From Verticillium longisporum (taxonomy: Eukaryota; Ascomycota; Sordariomycetes; Glomerellales; Plectosphaerellaceae), in NCBI GenBank assembly GCA_019188255.1, contig JAETXT010000009.1, positions 1,674,001-1,738,000 of the forward strand: a stretch of 64,000 bases of DNA, given 5' to 3'. This document shows, piece by piece, positions 34,301-46,009 of the stretch (its first letter is position 1; every line of letters starts with the position of its first letter). Both the position numbers and the translations under genes were made by a program. The notes beneath the pieces were generated by a model. It saw only the letters and a program-made list of their open reading frames with translations. It was not told the origin of the DNA and made no database searches.

Positions 34301-35912
34301 GCCAAGGAACCGGCTCAGGGGCGTCTTTGTCCAACCGCGCTGCTCATCAAGCCTAGTACAAGGCTCTCCGTCAAGCCGCGACTGGCTTCTTTACGCCCAG
34401 AAATGTCTTTCTCGGCAGGTTTGTCATCTCACAAGCCGATTCGGCGATGTTTCGACGCTTCAGGAGTGAATGTCGAAGCGCCTAATAAGCAACACGTCCA
34501 CTCAAGCTTCTATACCGACCTTGAAAAGCTTCCTCTTCACTCTGATCATGACTCCCACCCACTCATGTTTCAGTCTCGTACTCCATTAGAGCTACCGAAG
34601 GTCTCAGTTGACCTCGCGGGACAGCTGGTCTACCGCCCTGATGCGTAGCCCCATCGCAGTGTTGAGCGGAGTATCCCCCCAGCCAGACAAAATGCCATCC
34701 AAGGAATTCAGGGATGTTTCACATTTGCAATCTATGATGGACCTCTTACTGTATCTGATGTTCCCTCTTGCTTCATAACACAAAGCCCGGCTCCTTTCTC
34801 GCCGTGTCTTCACTGTGTGCAACTGTCAGAGAAGATCTCATTCACCTTCCCGATTCCTTCAAAGACATGTCTGCTTGTGGCCACCAGTGCCTTCTCTCCG
34901 ACGTATTCTTCTCTGTCTCGGCAATCCAGTTTCATACAGAATGAAATCCACACTCTGGGTTTTCTTAGTCGGGTAAGAGAAGAGTATTCACGGCTGCCTC
35001 TGGCGGACAACGGCTGTCATAGACCCCCTACCCATGTCTTTGCGAACTGCATATGCGCATCCAATAATTTGTTTTGAAGACATCTAGATGCACCACTATT
35101 AGCCGAGTATTCTATTGTCCAAGGAACGTGTTCAGGTATCTAGTTTTCATTTTACTGACAAGAGAAGAGGCCCGGGGCAGCGATTGAAAGGAATAGCATC
35201 GTCGTTCAAGTCCATAAAGGTCAGGCGTCACCCTGGTGCCACGAATAGCATACCTAGGGAGGGCTCTCATCGATCGACGGGACTCGCGGTGGCAAGCACA
35301 CACGTATCTCTGCCAACATTCCTAATTCGTTATCAAGGACTTCGACGGAGGCGACAGGTTTGGCGGTTGCAACTGGCGTTGCTTCTGATCCCACCTCCAG
35401 CCAAAGGCAGTTGTTGCGCTGAGCGACCACATGCCCAGACCTGCCTACCTAGGTACCTCAAGTGCTATTCACGAGAACTCCTGCCGGCCGCTCGATTGTC
35501 GGTTCTGCCCACATCTGCTTGCCTTGTCTCCCTCTTGGTACACAGACTTCACTCTTGTTCTGTCTGGCTGATTTTGGTCCTCTCTGCCCCTCCACCACAC
35601 TCTGCCCTCTGCAGGAAGAAACGCCGACAATACTTCACGTTCCCTCACGGTCTCTTCCACATACAGTTCAATCTCTCCATCCGAGATCATTCGACATCCG
35701 GTCAACGCTTGCGATGATGGAAACCTCGCATCAGACCTCCCGGCGCCGTTTGTCGACCAGCCAGCTTTCATACCCCAATCACGCCCTCGGAGATATCGCT
35801 GATCTGAGCTTCGTACGCCTCGGTCGGGTGGGAAGGGATAAAGACCTTGGCCCTCTTTTACACCCCCGGCAGCCTCTTAGCAAAGCGCGTCAGACAGTCC
35901 TGGTTTGTTGGT
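31372..35912. other. 4.5 kb gene-poor spacer between PKS and transporter
   Basis: Divergent promoters of the PKS (-) and the MFS gene (+) flank a long, AT-richer spacer. Open frames of 70-175 codons occur (for example plus 33197-33724 and plus 34145-34648), but none has a recognisable domain, splice continuity or zinc-cluster motif. GCCTACCTAGGTACCT lies at 35443-35458, upstream of the transporter. A degraded former cluster gene cannot be excluded. Confidence 0.5.
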
Positions 35913-37559
35913 ATGTCGATAGAAGAGGCCACATGTCCGAGCTGTCTTCGAGCAACACTGACATATGTCAGCCTTCTGCTGGGGTTTCTTTTCTCGACCG
36001 TGGACACTTGCATTGTCTCCATCCCACTCCTTGCCATTTCGAAAGAGTTCGACGACTTCACCAGCTCAACATGGGTGATACTTGCGTACCTGCTTACTTA
36101 CATGGCATTCGCCACCGGCATAGCCCAGCTTAGCGACATCTATGGTCGCCGCAACTTGCTCCTCCTTTCCTGGACCATTTTCATCGCTTTCTCCATGGGC
36201 TGTGGCGCTGCAACTAGCATGCCGGTGCTCATAATTTGTCGTGGTTTTCAGGGCTTTGGAGGTTCTGGACTCTACAGCATTGCGCAGATCAGCATTGTTG
36301 AGATTGGTCCCGGCCATCGCCCCGGCCTGGTTGGGGCCATGATGGGAGGTGTCCTGGCGTGCGCCTTCATCTGTGGACCTCTCTTCGGTGGCCTCATTAC
36401 GCAGAGTGCGTCCTGGCGCTGGATATTCAACATCAACATTCCTTTCGGCCTCGTCGCTCTCGGAGCCATCAGCTGCTTTTGGCCTCAGGAACCTCAGATG
36501 GCCAAGATCTTGACGTGGTCTGCGTTTGTCAGCATCGACTTCGTCGGCGGCCTCTCTTTGCTGAGTGCCTCGGGGTCTCTAGCCTACGGTCTTCAACGTG
36601 GTGGATCGTACGCGGCGGCGTGGGATAACCCAGAGATTGTTACGGCCATCACCATTGCCAGTATATGTTGGGCCGTCTTCTTCACCTGGGAGTACCTGTT
36701 GGCCAAGAAGCATTTCCCCCACATCCAGCCGCTCTTTCCAATCCGGCTTGCTACCGAGCGTGTGTACATGACCGGGTTGCTAGTCACCCTTCTCACCGGC
36801 TTCCCGTTCGTTCCTCTGACTATCAACATTCCCCAACGCTTCCAAATCATCTACGGCGACGAACCTCTGAAGGCGGGCGTCCACTTATTGCCCATGCTGG
36901 GAGCATGCGCATTGGGATCTTTTGCGTCAGGCGCCATCTGCAGCAAACGGAACTTTTTGTGTTGGATACTCATGGCTGCAGCGTCACTGCAACTGATGGG
37001 CCTGGGTCTCATGTCAACCCTTGACGATCCTGATGAAAGCTCCCGTCAAAGTTATGTTTACCAAACCATCTTTGGTCTCGGCACTGGTCTTGTTTTCAGC
37101 GCCGCGACTATCCTAGCTGCCGTCAAGACCATGGCTTACAATGACCTTGCTGTTGCCAACGGCGCAATGGCGCAGGCCCGAGTCCTCGGCGGCTGCATCG
37201 GTATCGCTGTTTCCACTGTCATTTTCAACACGCACTTCAACACGGCACTGCGCGAGCAGCTCACACCCCAACAAATGAGCGATCTGCACCGATCCCCTTC
37301 TTCTACTACGCAATGGCCAGACGAGGCACGGGGGGCCGTCCGTGAAGTCTACGCCACAGCGTATTCCGAAGAACTCAAGGTGTTGATGTACGTCGCAGTG
37401 GGTACCTTGGTCGTCTCTTTGTTTACATACGAGAAGAATCCGACGTCGATTCACGAAGCTGTGGCCGCAGCCAAGGAGAGAAATGATAAGCACCACGGTC
37501 CGGAGACAGACCTCAGTGATCTCGGCAGTCTTCGATCTACCCGGATTGCCGAAGCTTAG
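35913..37559 (+). CDS. MFS drug/metabolite exporter, 14-span type
   Basis: A plasma-membrane proton-coupled exporter. From the ATG at 35913 (MSIEEATCPSCLR) it has 548 residues. The first span (YVSLLLGFLFSTVDTCIVS) carries the DTCIV signature of the DHA2/TRI12-like branch. Motif A, about residue 73, is AQLSDIYGRRN. Motif C-like sequence is FICGPLFGGLI, followed by SWRWIFNINIPFG. Repeated hydrophobic segments fit about 14 spans, and the tail is charged (ERNDKHHGPETD). The frame is open upstream of 35913, and an additional 5' exon beginning at the ATG at 35714 or 35717 is possible: a GTACGC donor near 35814 and a CAG acceptor near 35897 would add about 35-40 residues in phase. Position beside the PKS suggests export of its product or self-protection; that is inference. 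Confidence 0.93.
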   Translation: MSIEEATCPSCLRATLTYVSLLLGFLFSTVDTCIVSIPLLAISKEFDDFTSSTWVILAYLLTYMAFATGIAQLSDIYGRRNLLLLSWTIFIAFSMGCGAATSMPVLIICRGFQGFGGSGLYSIAQISIVEIGPGHRPGLVGAMMGGVLACAFICGPLFGGLITQSASWRWIFNINIPFGLVALGAISCFWPQEPQMAKILTWSAFVSIDFVGGLSLLSASGSLAYGLQRGGSYAAAWDNPEIVTAITIASICWAVFFTWEYLLAKKHFPHIQPLFPIRLATERVYMTGLLVTLLTGFPFVPLTINIPQRFQIIYGDEPLKAGVHLLPMLGACALGSFASGAICSKRNFLCWILMAAASLQLMGLGLMSTLDDPDESSRQSYVYQTIFGLGTGLVFSAATILAAVKTMAYNDLAVANGAMAQARVLGGCIGIAVSTVIFNTHFNTALREQLTPQQMSDLHRSPSSTTQWPDEARGAVREVYATAYSEELKVLMYVAVGTLVVSLFTYEKNPTSIHEAVAAAKERNDKHHGPETDLSDLGSLRSTRIAEA

Positions 37560-40500
37560 CCTTCCAGCCATTCCAAATCGCTGCGTGGCTTCCTCAGCTT
37601 TGATACTCTTGTCAGTTTAGGATTCTCTGTTAGATATTGTTACGTTGCCAGTGAGATCGGATTGTATTTTTGCTTGGTTTGGACGGCACCGCCGGAAAGC
37701 TAACATTACATGGAGGCCGCGATTGGAGACGCATCATGGGAAATTTGTCTTATTAGCCAATGCTGGCCAAGTATCAGTATGGTTCGGGAGCTGTATACCC
37801 TTGCTTGGACAGATTGCAAATATCTACACGATCGTTCCACTGAGGACCGTGAAATGACCCACATGTCAGTGATCGTGCCTGTGACGGAAACAGTCGTCAG
37901 CATAATACTTTCATTAGACCCAGCCGAAGACGACAGACCCAGTTGTAGGTGCCACGCCGACTGCAGCCACCTTGCTCCCTGTTAGGTACCTATACGTCAA
38001 GAGCTAATACTGTACCGCTGCGAGCTACGCAATACGATCAGGCCTGTCTGCCTCGTTTACCGGGCAGCTGATACAGACGCCGGGACAGTTACGTGAGAAA
38101 CGTCCCGTTGTCTGAGCTTGGTGTCCTCAAGCTTGGGAAGAAAGAGCTTCTCGCCTTGTTTGCAGGGAGGTGGTTCACTTCTCGGCTGGTTCTCCCGACG
38201 GGTAGTGGGGAGGGGGGACAGAAAGAGAGACACACGAATCGTGGAACCTTGCACGGCAAATATAGGTATGATGGTGAGGCGACTGGGGAGGGGGCCACGA
38301 TCAGGTAATCTGGTACTGTAAGTGAACATGCAGGGCTTTCGAGGACAGTTCCTGGGGTTGGCCCTGCTGGCGAGTCAGTTTCCGTTTGGCTGGGACAGGG
38401 AGGGGGGAGACCAAGCCCTGACCTCTTCTTTCTTTCTCCTTCTTCTTGGGTCCTGTTCTCGGAGGCTTGGTGGGGGATCGCGATGTGCGAGAACGGACAT
38501 GATGGGTATGCGGCTCTTTCGATCTCTTTTCCGATGTTCTCGTGCGGACAGTTTGGACGGGATGGTTCTCGCCGAGCTACCTACTCTAGAACGTCGCGGT
38601 TGGCATTGGCACCGAAAGTGCGAGATGCGAGTTGCGGGGCCGCATAGGGCAAGTCGGGGTCGTGACTCGGGGGAGGACGAAGCCCGAGGTTCCAGACTAC
38701 CGACTCCATCGGCACCGAGTGGGTTTTGCATCCGAAAAAGGTCTTTTTTCGTTTTTTTTTTCTTGCAAATTACCTCTCGAGGTGTTGAGGATGCCCTTGT
38801 TGGTCTGGTAGATGGCGCATGCTTGCGGGGTGCTTCGAGGCATGTTCTGTTATCGGAGAAGGCGCGAAGGCAGCGTAGCAGGAAAGGCCGAGTGCGTCGA
38901 TATGGTAGGCCACTCAGGCAGGTACACAGGCACCTCAGCACGGGGTTCCGTAACATGTCAACGGGTGGTCGGCCGTTACGGAGGCGCTAACGACACGGAC
39001 GGCGCTCGAGAAACCGTCCTTTGCCCAGTCAGGTACACCGGCAGCGGTCTGGACATATCATGCATACCTCCAAAGCGAGGGCAAGGTCCCTCCGGCTGGA
39101 CAGGTAGCCAGGTACATGAAGGCGCCCGCCCAAGACAGGAGAGAGGCCTTGAAGCCCGCCGAGAAGATTGGTTACCATGCGCCAGTGGAACGGGACCCTC
39201 AGGGCCCCTTGCACGCCCCTCGCCTCACAAACAGCGCTAGACCGAAAAAGCACATGTGTAGAGGGCTAGAAGACAGAGGATGGGAGCACAGAGGGAGCAT
39301 GTTGCAGCGCATTATTTTCACTCCATTTTCATGCCAAACAGATTAGTCGACGGAGCCCCTTCCTCTCGACTTGGGGCCCTTGCTTGTCATGGAGAAACGT
39401 CAAAACTTGAGCGAGATCACGGTGGAGTAGCCGTGCATCCGTCAGAAGCTAGCGACCTGCAGGCGAGGAACCAATGACGTCAGGCGATCTAGCGACAGCC
39501 ACGGAAGACGATCAAAGAGAAGGGCACATAAATCCAGCGGCACCCTACCTACGAGGCGCCAGAGCGAGAGGGGCCACCGACGATCAATGACCCTCACCGA
39601 CGGTCTGGAATCGCTTGGCCAGCGTTGACGATGCCTTCAGACCACCAAGGCCGTCGCGATCTGGCCTGTCTCTCCTCTCCTCGCCCAAGACGCAATGGAG
39701 CATGACCTGTTGGAACGCAGGGTGCACACAGAGAGTTCGTACCGATGACGTGACTCAAGACGTCATTTCCCACGAGCTACCCAAGCCACCTTCATTCACA
39801 ACCCCATTCTTTCTCCTCGTCGCGAAAGGACCGAACGACAGAACAACACCCGGGCCGCCACGGTGAGCATGAGGAGCTGGTCATCAGTCCGTCGCGAAAT
39901 TAGGAGCTGATGCTCCTCCTTCCACATGAGTCAACGCACCGTTGTTGGCGTTGGAACCATTGACAGTTGGCTGGCTGGTCAAAAGGTAGAGAGGGGACCA
40001 GGACCAGGCAGAATGAGCGGTGCCGTTTCCGCGGCGTGTGCCGTCCGGGCGTCCGATGCAGTGTGGGATCCAACGCTAGGGACCCTTCCCCGAAGTGGCC
40101 TGACAAGCCGCCAGATGGGGATGCAGGCGCTGACGCTAGCGTTGCGCTAAACAGGGCACCGGAGCCCGTGGCCTTGGAATCAGGGCAGCAGCGTGGGACG
40201 ATGGGGCCAAATCGATATTGTGAATGGAGCGCTCGACATGTTCGTCAGCAAGAAACAGAGACCACGAGACACCCCAACTTTTTTCCTACTCCTTCTGCGA
40301 GCCCCTCCCTCACGTACATGTAGCGGGTTTTGGTACAGGCCACGCATGGGTCCCGCACCCCCGTTTTGAGAATGGGGTCCCTTGCAGACATGCCATGTAC
40401 AGGTTACACGCTGGCTGGCCGGCCAGCAGACAACTCTAGGGTAGGTAGAGGTGAACAGGAACAGGTGCTTGGATTGGATTACATACTCGACTTCTGGTTT

Positions 40501-41821
40501 AGGGGGCCTTCAGAAGCGAACGAGCCGACAACGCCGCTCTCTTACTGTTGAATTCCGAAGGAAGAAGGACCTGGGCAACTAGCTCCTGGGAAAAGTGCAG
40601 AGAGGGGTCAAAGGACAATCAATAGAAACGTCAGTTCAGAGCCGAGTGAAGGAGGGTGCCACGTCTGACCACACGCTATCTGGTACCTGCGGTCGAGTAC
40701 GGTGCGGTACCTCTTCGATGGATGTCACCCCCTTTCGGAGAGGAAACCGACCCCGTTTCTTGGCTCGCCTCGACCAGCCCTTCTAGCCAGCTCACTCACC
40801 AGTCACATTTCCTAGCCTGCCCTATCGAAGGAAGGAGAAAAAGAAGAAGAAGAGAAGGAGGAGGTGAGCTAAGCTAGAAGGCTACTTTCCTACCTTAGGT
40901 ACCTACCCATGGCCGAGAAGGGGAGGAGCATGGACCAGGGGCCCAGGACAAGCCAGGAAGACACACACCTACTACCTAAGGTACCTATCTGCGATAAACG
41001 GCTGCGTTCCCCCTTCCACTGCCTCACGACCTGTCTGGTGTTGTGCCTCCTTCCATCAAACATGCAGTAGCTTCCGTTCGACTGTTCCCCTGCCGAGCCC
41101 TGGATTGTTTTGTTCTGTTCAACACGTACCTAGAAAGCGGCACGTGTGTGTGATCAACCAAACCTGCCCGACTCGACCGCCGTTCTCCCACTTGGGCCAG
41201 GTACACCTTCCTACCTTGGGAGGAGGAGAAGACAACAGCCATTTTTCTCGTGACTTCCTGGACGAAGAGCTCCGTTCTTACTCCGCTACACCTGCCGCCC
41301 CCTCCTCCCTCCTTCTCTCCCTCCAACCAGTCCTGGCCAGATTCGTAGGGGCCACTGGCTTCTCCCAGAACGCTCCATCTACCCAGTTCTTCCCGTCTTT
41401 CTCGCCAGCTGGAGCGCCGTTCCTGGCCGAGACGCGACAAGAATACCCTCAAAGATATGACCTACCGCCAACCCACTAGCCAGCCCTTACTCGCACCCTA
41501 AGAGGGCCTACATTCACAGACCGATAGTGTAGAGCCTCACCTGTCCTGCCCCGCTGCGCCGACAACCTACGGTTCGCAACCACCTCCTACGGCTAGCTGG
41601 CATAGCGCGACCTGCGTTACCACCACTTCGATTTCTCTTTCGCCTTCAGTCTCTACAGCCTTCAACTAGGGTTGGGCGACTTCTGCGTTCTGCTTGCGCA
41701 TCGTGAGGACGGAACGCCTCGCTATCGATTCGAGAATGCTCAGCTCACCCAGCAACTCAGTCTGCGCCGCCTATCCAAAACCATCAACCTAGGTTCTAGG
41801 TGCGCGCATCGATCATTCGTT
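37560..41821. other. 4.3 kb intergenic region and long 5' leader of the histidine kinase
   Basis: I find no supportable gene. Open frames at 38322-38990 (both strands) and 39926-40323 are arginine-rich shadows without motifs. The region is notable for clustered CTACCTTAGGTACC motifs at 37983-37993, 40889-40908 and 40968-40989, and for pyrimidine-rich DNA at 41270-41670 just upstream of the kinase. Confidence 0.55.
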
Positions 41822-44800
41822 ATGGACCCTCCTCGACAAGCTTTGTGGCCGATCGGGCTCCTGGAACCGGACCCACGGCCCTCCTTCCTCGTGCAGCTTC
41901 CAGCTTCGTCCCACACCGTCACCGATGCGACTATCGTCTACCAAAACCCAGCCTTGGCTTCCCATGGTGATCTACAGAGCACCATTGCGCTGCTCCCGGA
42001 GCAACATGGCGAACCATTCTGGTCTTGGATCATCAACACCGACGGTGCAGGCTCGCCCTCGTTTTCGTTCCGGGGCTCGATCTGGACGAAGATCGTACTC
42101 CAGACCCGATGGATCATTGTCGGCAGCAACGAAATCCACCCATCAGAGGCGCCTGCCGTCCTTGGCGCCCCTTCCATCTCCCGCGTTCAGTCATCGCAAA
42201 TGCGCCTGGACGGCCTCGATCATCTCAACCGCTCCATGATCAAAAGCCAGTTCACAGAATCAGCGCCTACAACACCCGCCGTCAACCCACGTCTTGAACC
42301 CGACAAGCCACGACCTGCTAGGGTGCTGAGTGAACCGAACCAAAAAGCTATCGAGATAGCACACGGCCAAGAATCGTTCCTCGAGATTGTAGAAGCTACT
42401 GACTGGGACAGCACACCTCTTGGACCCATGGACAGCTGGCCACCTCTCCTGCAACAAACGTACAGCCAGATGCTTTGTAACTCTCAACCGACGGCCATAT
42501 ACTGGGGCGAAGACTTCACAACGGTCTACAATGAAGCATTCAGTCTGCTCGTCGGTTCACGGCATCCTTCTACTCTCGGCAAGCCCATGCGAGATGTCTT
42601 TCCCGACATGGCCGGCCAGATTCAGAAGCTCATGGATACGTCAGTAAAGAAGCAACGCGCCAGCAACGAGGACGAAACGCGCTTCTTCGTCGATACTCCC
42701 AGCCGCCCACCGTTAGAGACGTACCTCAAGTGGTCTATCGTGCCGCTGACCCAGGACAACAAGTGCTACGGCTTCGTCCACCACATTTCAGAGACCACGA
42801 TGTATCAACTTTTCCGAAGACGAATCAAGATGCTGGTGAACATGGGTGAGGAGCTGGGCACGGCAAAGGATGTCAAGTCGCTGTGGGGCAAGCTCATCAA
42901 CGAGTTCGCCAGTTATGAGCCGGCGTACGATATTCCACTGGCAATTCTGTACTCTATCGAGAAGGACGAAAGCGTACGCGAAGGAACGACCACAAAGTAC
43001 GCATCGTCACGGATTTGTCACTTTGAAGGCGCCTTGGGTGTTCCGCCAGGCCACCCCATCACCCCTGAGCAGCTGCGCCTGAGTGAAGCTGACGATGGGC
43101 TGGCACCACAGATTCGCAGGGCGTTGCAAGGCAGAAAACCCTTGTTGATTAGTGCAGCTGATGGAAGCTTGCCGGAGGACCTGCTGCAAGGGCTTCAGTG
43201 GCGTGGCTTCGGTGATCCCTGTGACCTCGCCATTGTTCTTCCCATCCGTCCAACGAGGGATGAGGAGGAGATGGGTGTCCTCATACTAGGTCTCAACCCA
43301 CGCCGGCCCTACGACGATGCGTACAAGCTCTACATCAGACTTCTCAACCAAAAGTTAAGCATGTCTCTTGCCTGTACCGTGCTGCTGCAAGAGGAAAGAC
43401 GGCGTGGCCGGACTGCTGCCGAACAAGCGGCCTATGACCACGCCATGCTTAAAGAGAAGCTGGCGTACCAGATGAAGGAGACAATCGAGTACACGAGGCT
43501 GTTCCAAACGGTATCTGAGTTCATCCCCAACGGTTTCTCAATCGGTGATCACCAAGGCAATATCACCTTTGCCAACCGACTTTGGTATCGCATCACGGGG
43601 TATCCAGAGGGGCCCGTTTCAAACGCTGGCTTTCTCGCTTGTGTGCTGGAGGAAGACCGCCCTAAGATTCGAGAAGCGTATGAACGACTGAAAAGCCGGG
43701 ATGAGGTTGACTTTGAATTCCGCATACGAGAGGCTGATCACAAGGAGGAGCCAATGCGAGTGCAATCGCCATTCGAGAATGCCGGCCTTGATTTGGCAGC
43801 GGCGGCGCAAGACAGAACAGAAAGACATGTCATGGCCCAGGCAAAGGCTGAGCGTGCGGGTGATGGCACCATTATTCGAACCTTTACTTGCCTCACCGAC
43901 GTCACTGCCCACAAGAGGGTAGCCGACGAAGCCATCATGCGAGCACAGCAGGCGGGCAACCTCAAACGCATGGCCGAGCTTGCTACAGTCGGTATGTTTG
44001 ACATGGACATGAGTGGTCGCCTGCTCGGTGCCAACAATGTGTTTTTTGAGCTCTGCGGGCTGGCCAAGGTCAATCCCCTGAAGGTTGTGGTTCGCCCATG
44101 GAGCACTTGCGTTGTGGAAAAGGACCTACCGATTCTGTCCGAGAGCCTGGCACGCCTCAGTCGAGATGCCAAACCACAAGTAGCCGAGATTAGGCTCAAG
44201 ACTACCTGGATCGCCCAGGACGTGGCGGGTAATAGCATCACTGCGCCGCGGTGGGTGAACGCGACGTTCATGCCTGTGCGGGATTCCGACGGCGTGGTGC
44301 AGTCGTTTACTGGGTGCCTCAGCGACGTGTCGCTGCCAAAGTGGCAACTGGAGCTCGAAACGGAGAGGAAAGAGGAGGCGATTGATTCGAAGCGGCAGCA
44401 GGATAACTTTATCGACATGACATCGCACGAGATGCGCAATCCACTGAGCGCCATCATCCACTGTTCCGATGCCATCATTGCATCATTGGCCAAGGGCCAA
44501 GAGCTCTTGGAGCATGGCCCCCGAAGCCCTCGAAGCCCGCGGTCAGCCTCCTCTGCCACGGATTCGCATGGCGATGGACATGTCGATCTCTCTCAACTGA
44601 TTGCCGACAGTATCGACAATGCAGAGACGATTGTAGCGTGCGCCCAACACCAGAAACGCATTGTGGATGACATTCTCACCATGTCCAAGTTGGATTCCAA
44701 GCTGCTGGCTGTCACGCCGTGCACAGTGAACCCCGTGTCGATCGGGCAAGAAGCACTGAGAATGTTCGACGTGGAGGCGCGGCGGGTAGATATCGAGCTC

Positions 44801-46009
44801 ACCATGACGGTCGACCAGTCGTACAAGGATCTAGGCTACGAGTATCTGGATCCCGACCCGTCGCGCGTCAAGCAGGTGCTCATCAACCTGTTGACCAACG
44901 CCCTCAAATTCACCAAGTCGGGGTCGACACGCAACGTTTCGGTCTCGATGAAGGGCTCCCGTGAGAGGCCCACCAACGAGACGTCTCCGGTGACATTCAT
45001 CCCGCGCTCGTGCGAAGAGGATTCCGAGTACGAGCAACCGGCGCTGGAAGGGCGAGATAATCCGGTTTACCTGATCTTCGAGGTCAAGGATACGGGCCAG
45101 GGCTTGTCAGCGGCAGAAAAGGCCAATCTTTTCAACCGATTCGTGCAGGCCAGCTCGCGGACGCACGTCAAGTACGGAGGCTCAGGCCTCGGGCTCTTCA
45201 TCTCGCGCCGGCTGACGGAGCTGCAAAGGGGCGCTATCGGTGTGTCGAGCTTGCCGGGTGTGGGATCAACGTTTGCCTTTTACATAGAGTCGTACGTCCC
45301 AACGGAAGAGGCCAGGCAGGAGGCCGAGTTCGCGACGGACGCCGCGAGGACCAGTCCTCTGACCTTTGGCACACCGAGCCCCGGACAGCCTGCAGCGGGA
45401 CATGGGGTGACGAAAGCGCGGACGCCGTCTGTGACCCAACGGCCCAAGCGACAAGTGGGCAATCAGCGCGACCATCGGCTTGACGGAATCTTGGTTGTGG
45501 AGGACAACCTGATCAACCAGCAGATCACACGGCGCGGCCTTCACGACCGGGGGTTCAGAGTGGACGTTGCCAACCACGGGCTCGAGGCGCTCGAGAAACT
45601 GGCAGAGTCAGTTGCGCAGCGGAAGGTGCAGGAAAGACCAGAAGAGGCAGGCGGCGGCAAAGGTGCGGTCAAGACGACAACGACGGCAGAGGCCGGAAGC
45701 GTGCCCCTCGTCATCAACCTCATCCTGATGGACATGGAGATGCCGATCCAGGATGGGCTGACGTGCACGCGGCATATTCGTGCGATGGAAAAGGAGGGCA
45801 AGGTGTTTTGCGGCGACGACGGGGGCCGGATTCCCATCATCGCGGTCAGCGCCAATGCGCGGCCGGAACAGATGCAGCAGGCGCGCGAGGCAGGCTGCGA
45901 CGACGTGCTGGTCAAGCCATATCGGATGCCGGAGCTCATTGAGAAGATGCACGTCGTGGTACGGCGGGTACGGGCCTTGAGCTCCGCGGCGGCTGTACGG
46001 CAAGGATAG
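41822..46009 (+). CDS. hybrid sensor histidine kinase (PAS/GAF-HisKA-HATPase-REC)
   Basis: A soluble two-component phosphorelay sensor, 1,395 residues, apparently a single exon. The frame is open before 41822, but that is the first ATG (MDPPRQALWPIG). Domains in order: a low-complexity N terminus; PAS-like segment about 195-330 (AIYWGEDFTTVYNEAFSLLV); GAF-like segment about 330-570; PAS about 590-710 (GNITFANRLWYRITGYPEGP); PAS about 720-840 (GMFDMDMSGRLLGANNVFFE); HisKA with phospho-acceptor His869 (MTSHEMRNPLSAI); HATPase with N box (VLINLLTNALKF) and G boxes (VKDTGQGL, GGSGLGLFISRR); C-terminal receiver with Asp1304 (LMDMEMPIQDG) and conserved Lys (VKPYRMPEL). All catalytic residues are present. 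There is no membrane span, so it senses a cytosolic signal. The output should pass through an Ypd1-type phosphotransfer protein. The fungal HHK class cannot be assigned safely. AATAAA at 46128-46133 may be its polyadenylation signal. Confidence 0.95.
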   Translation: MDPPRQALWPIGLLEPDPRPSFLVQLPASSHTVTDATIVYQNPALASHGDLQSTIALLPEQHGEPFWSWIINTDGAGSPSFSFRGSIWTKIVLQTRWIIVGSNEIHPSEAPAVLGAPSISRVQSSQMRLDGLDHLNRSMIKSQFTESAPTTPAVNPRLEPDKPRPARVLSEPNQKAIEIAHGQESFLEIVEATDWDSTPLGPMDSWPPLLQQTYSQMLCNSQPTAIYWGEDFTTVYNEAFSLLVGSRHPSTLGKPMRDVFPDMAGQIQKLMDTSVKKQRASNEDETRFFVDTPSRPPLETYLKWSIVPLTQDNKCYGFVHHISETTMYQLFRRRIKMLVNMGEELGTAKDVKSLWGKLINEFASYEPAYDIPLAILYSIEKDESVREGTTTKYASSRICHFEGALGVPPGHPITPEQLRLSEADDGLAPQIRRALQGRKPLLISAADGSLPEDLLQGLQWRGFGDPCDLAIVLPIRPTRDEEEMGVLILGLNPRRPYDDAYKLYIRLLNQKLSMSLACTVLLQEERRRGRTAAEQAAYDHAMLKEKLAYQMKETIEYTRLFQTVSEFIPNGFSIGDHQGNITFANRLWYRITGYPEGPVSNAGFLACVLEEDRPKIREAYERLKSRDEVDFEFRIREADHKEEPMRVQSPFENAGLDLAAAAQDRTERHVMAQAKAERAGDGTIIRTFTCLTDVTAHKRVADEAIMRAQQAGNLKRMAELATVGMFDMDMSGRLLGANNVFFELCGLAKVNPLKVVVRPWSTCVVEKDLPILSESLARLSRDAKPQVAEIRLKTTWIAQDVAGNSITAPRWVNATFMPVRDSDGVVQSFTGCLSDVSLPKWQLELETERKEEAIDSKRQQDNFIDMTSHEMRNPLSAIIHCSDAIIASLAKGQELLEHGPRSPRSPRSASSATDSHGDGHVDLSQLIADSIDNAETIVACAQHQKRIVDDILTMSKLDSKLLAVTPCTVNPVSIGQEALRMFDVEARRVDIELTMTVDQSYKDLGYEYLDPDPSRVKQVLINLLTNALKFTKSGSTRNVSVSMKGSRERPTNETSPVTFIPRSCEEDSEYEQPALEGRDNPVYLIFEVKDTGQGLSAAEKANLFNRFVQASSRTHVKYGGSGLGLFISRRLTELQRGAIGVSSLPGVGSTFAFYIESYVPTEEARQEAEFATDAARTSPLTFGTPSPGQPAAGHGVTKARTPSVTQRPKRQVGNQRDHRLDGILVVEDNLINQQITRRGLHDRGFRVDVANHGLEALEKLAESVAQRKVQERPEEAGGGKGAVKTTTTAEAGSVPLVINLILMDMEMPIQDGLTCTRHIRAMEKEGKVFCGDDGGRIPIIAVSANARPEQMQQAREAGCDDVLVKPYRMPELIEKMHVVVRRVRALSSAAAVRQG

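Noticed and set aside
38322..38990. Overlapping 190-220 codon frames on both strands
   Set aside because: Arginine/serine-rich on both strands, no start context and no family resemblance.
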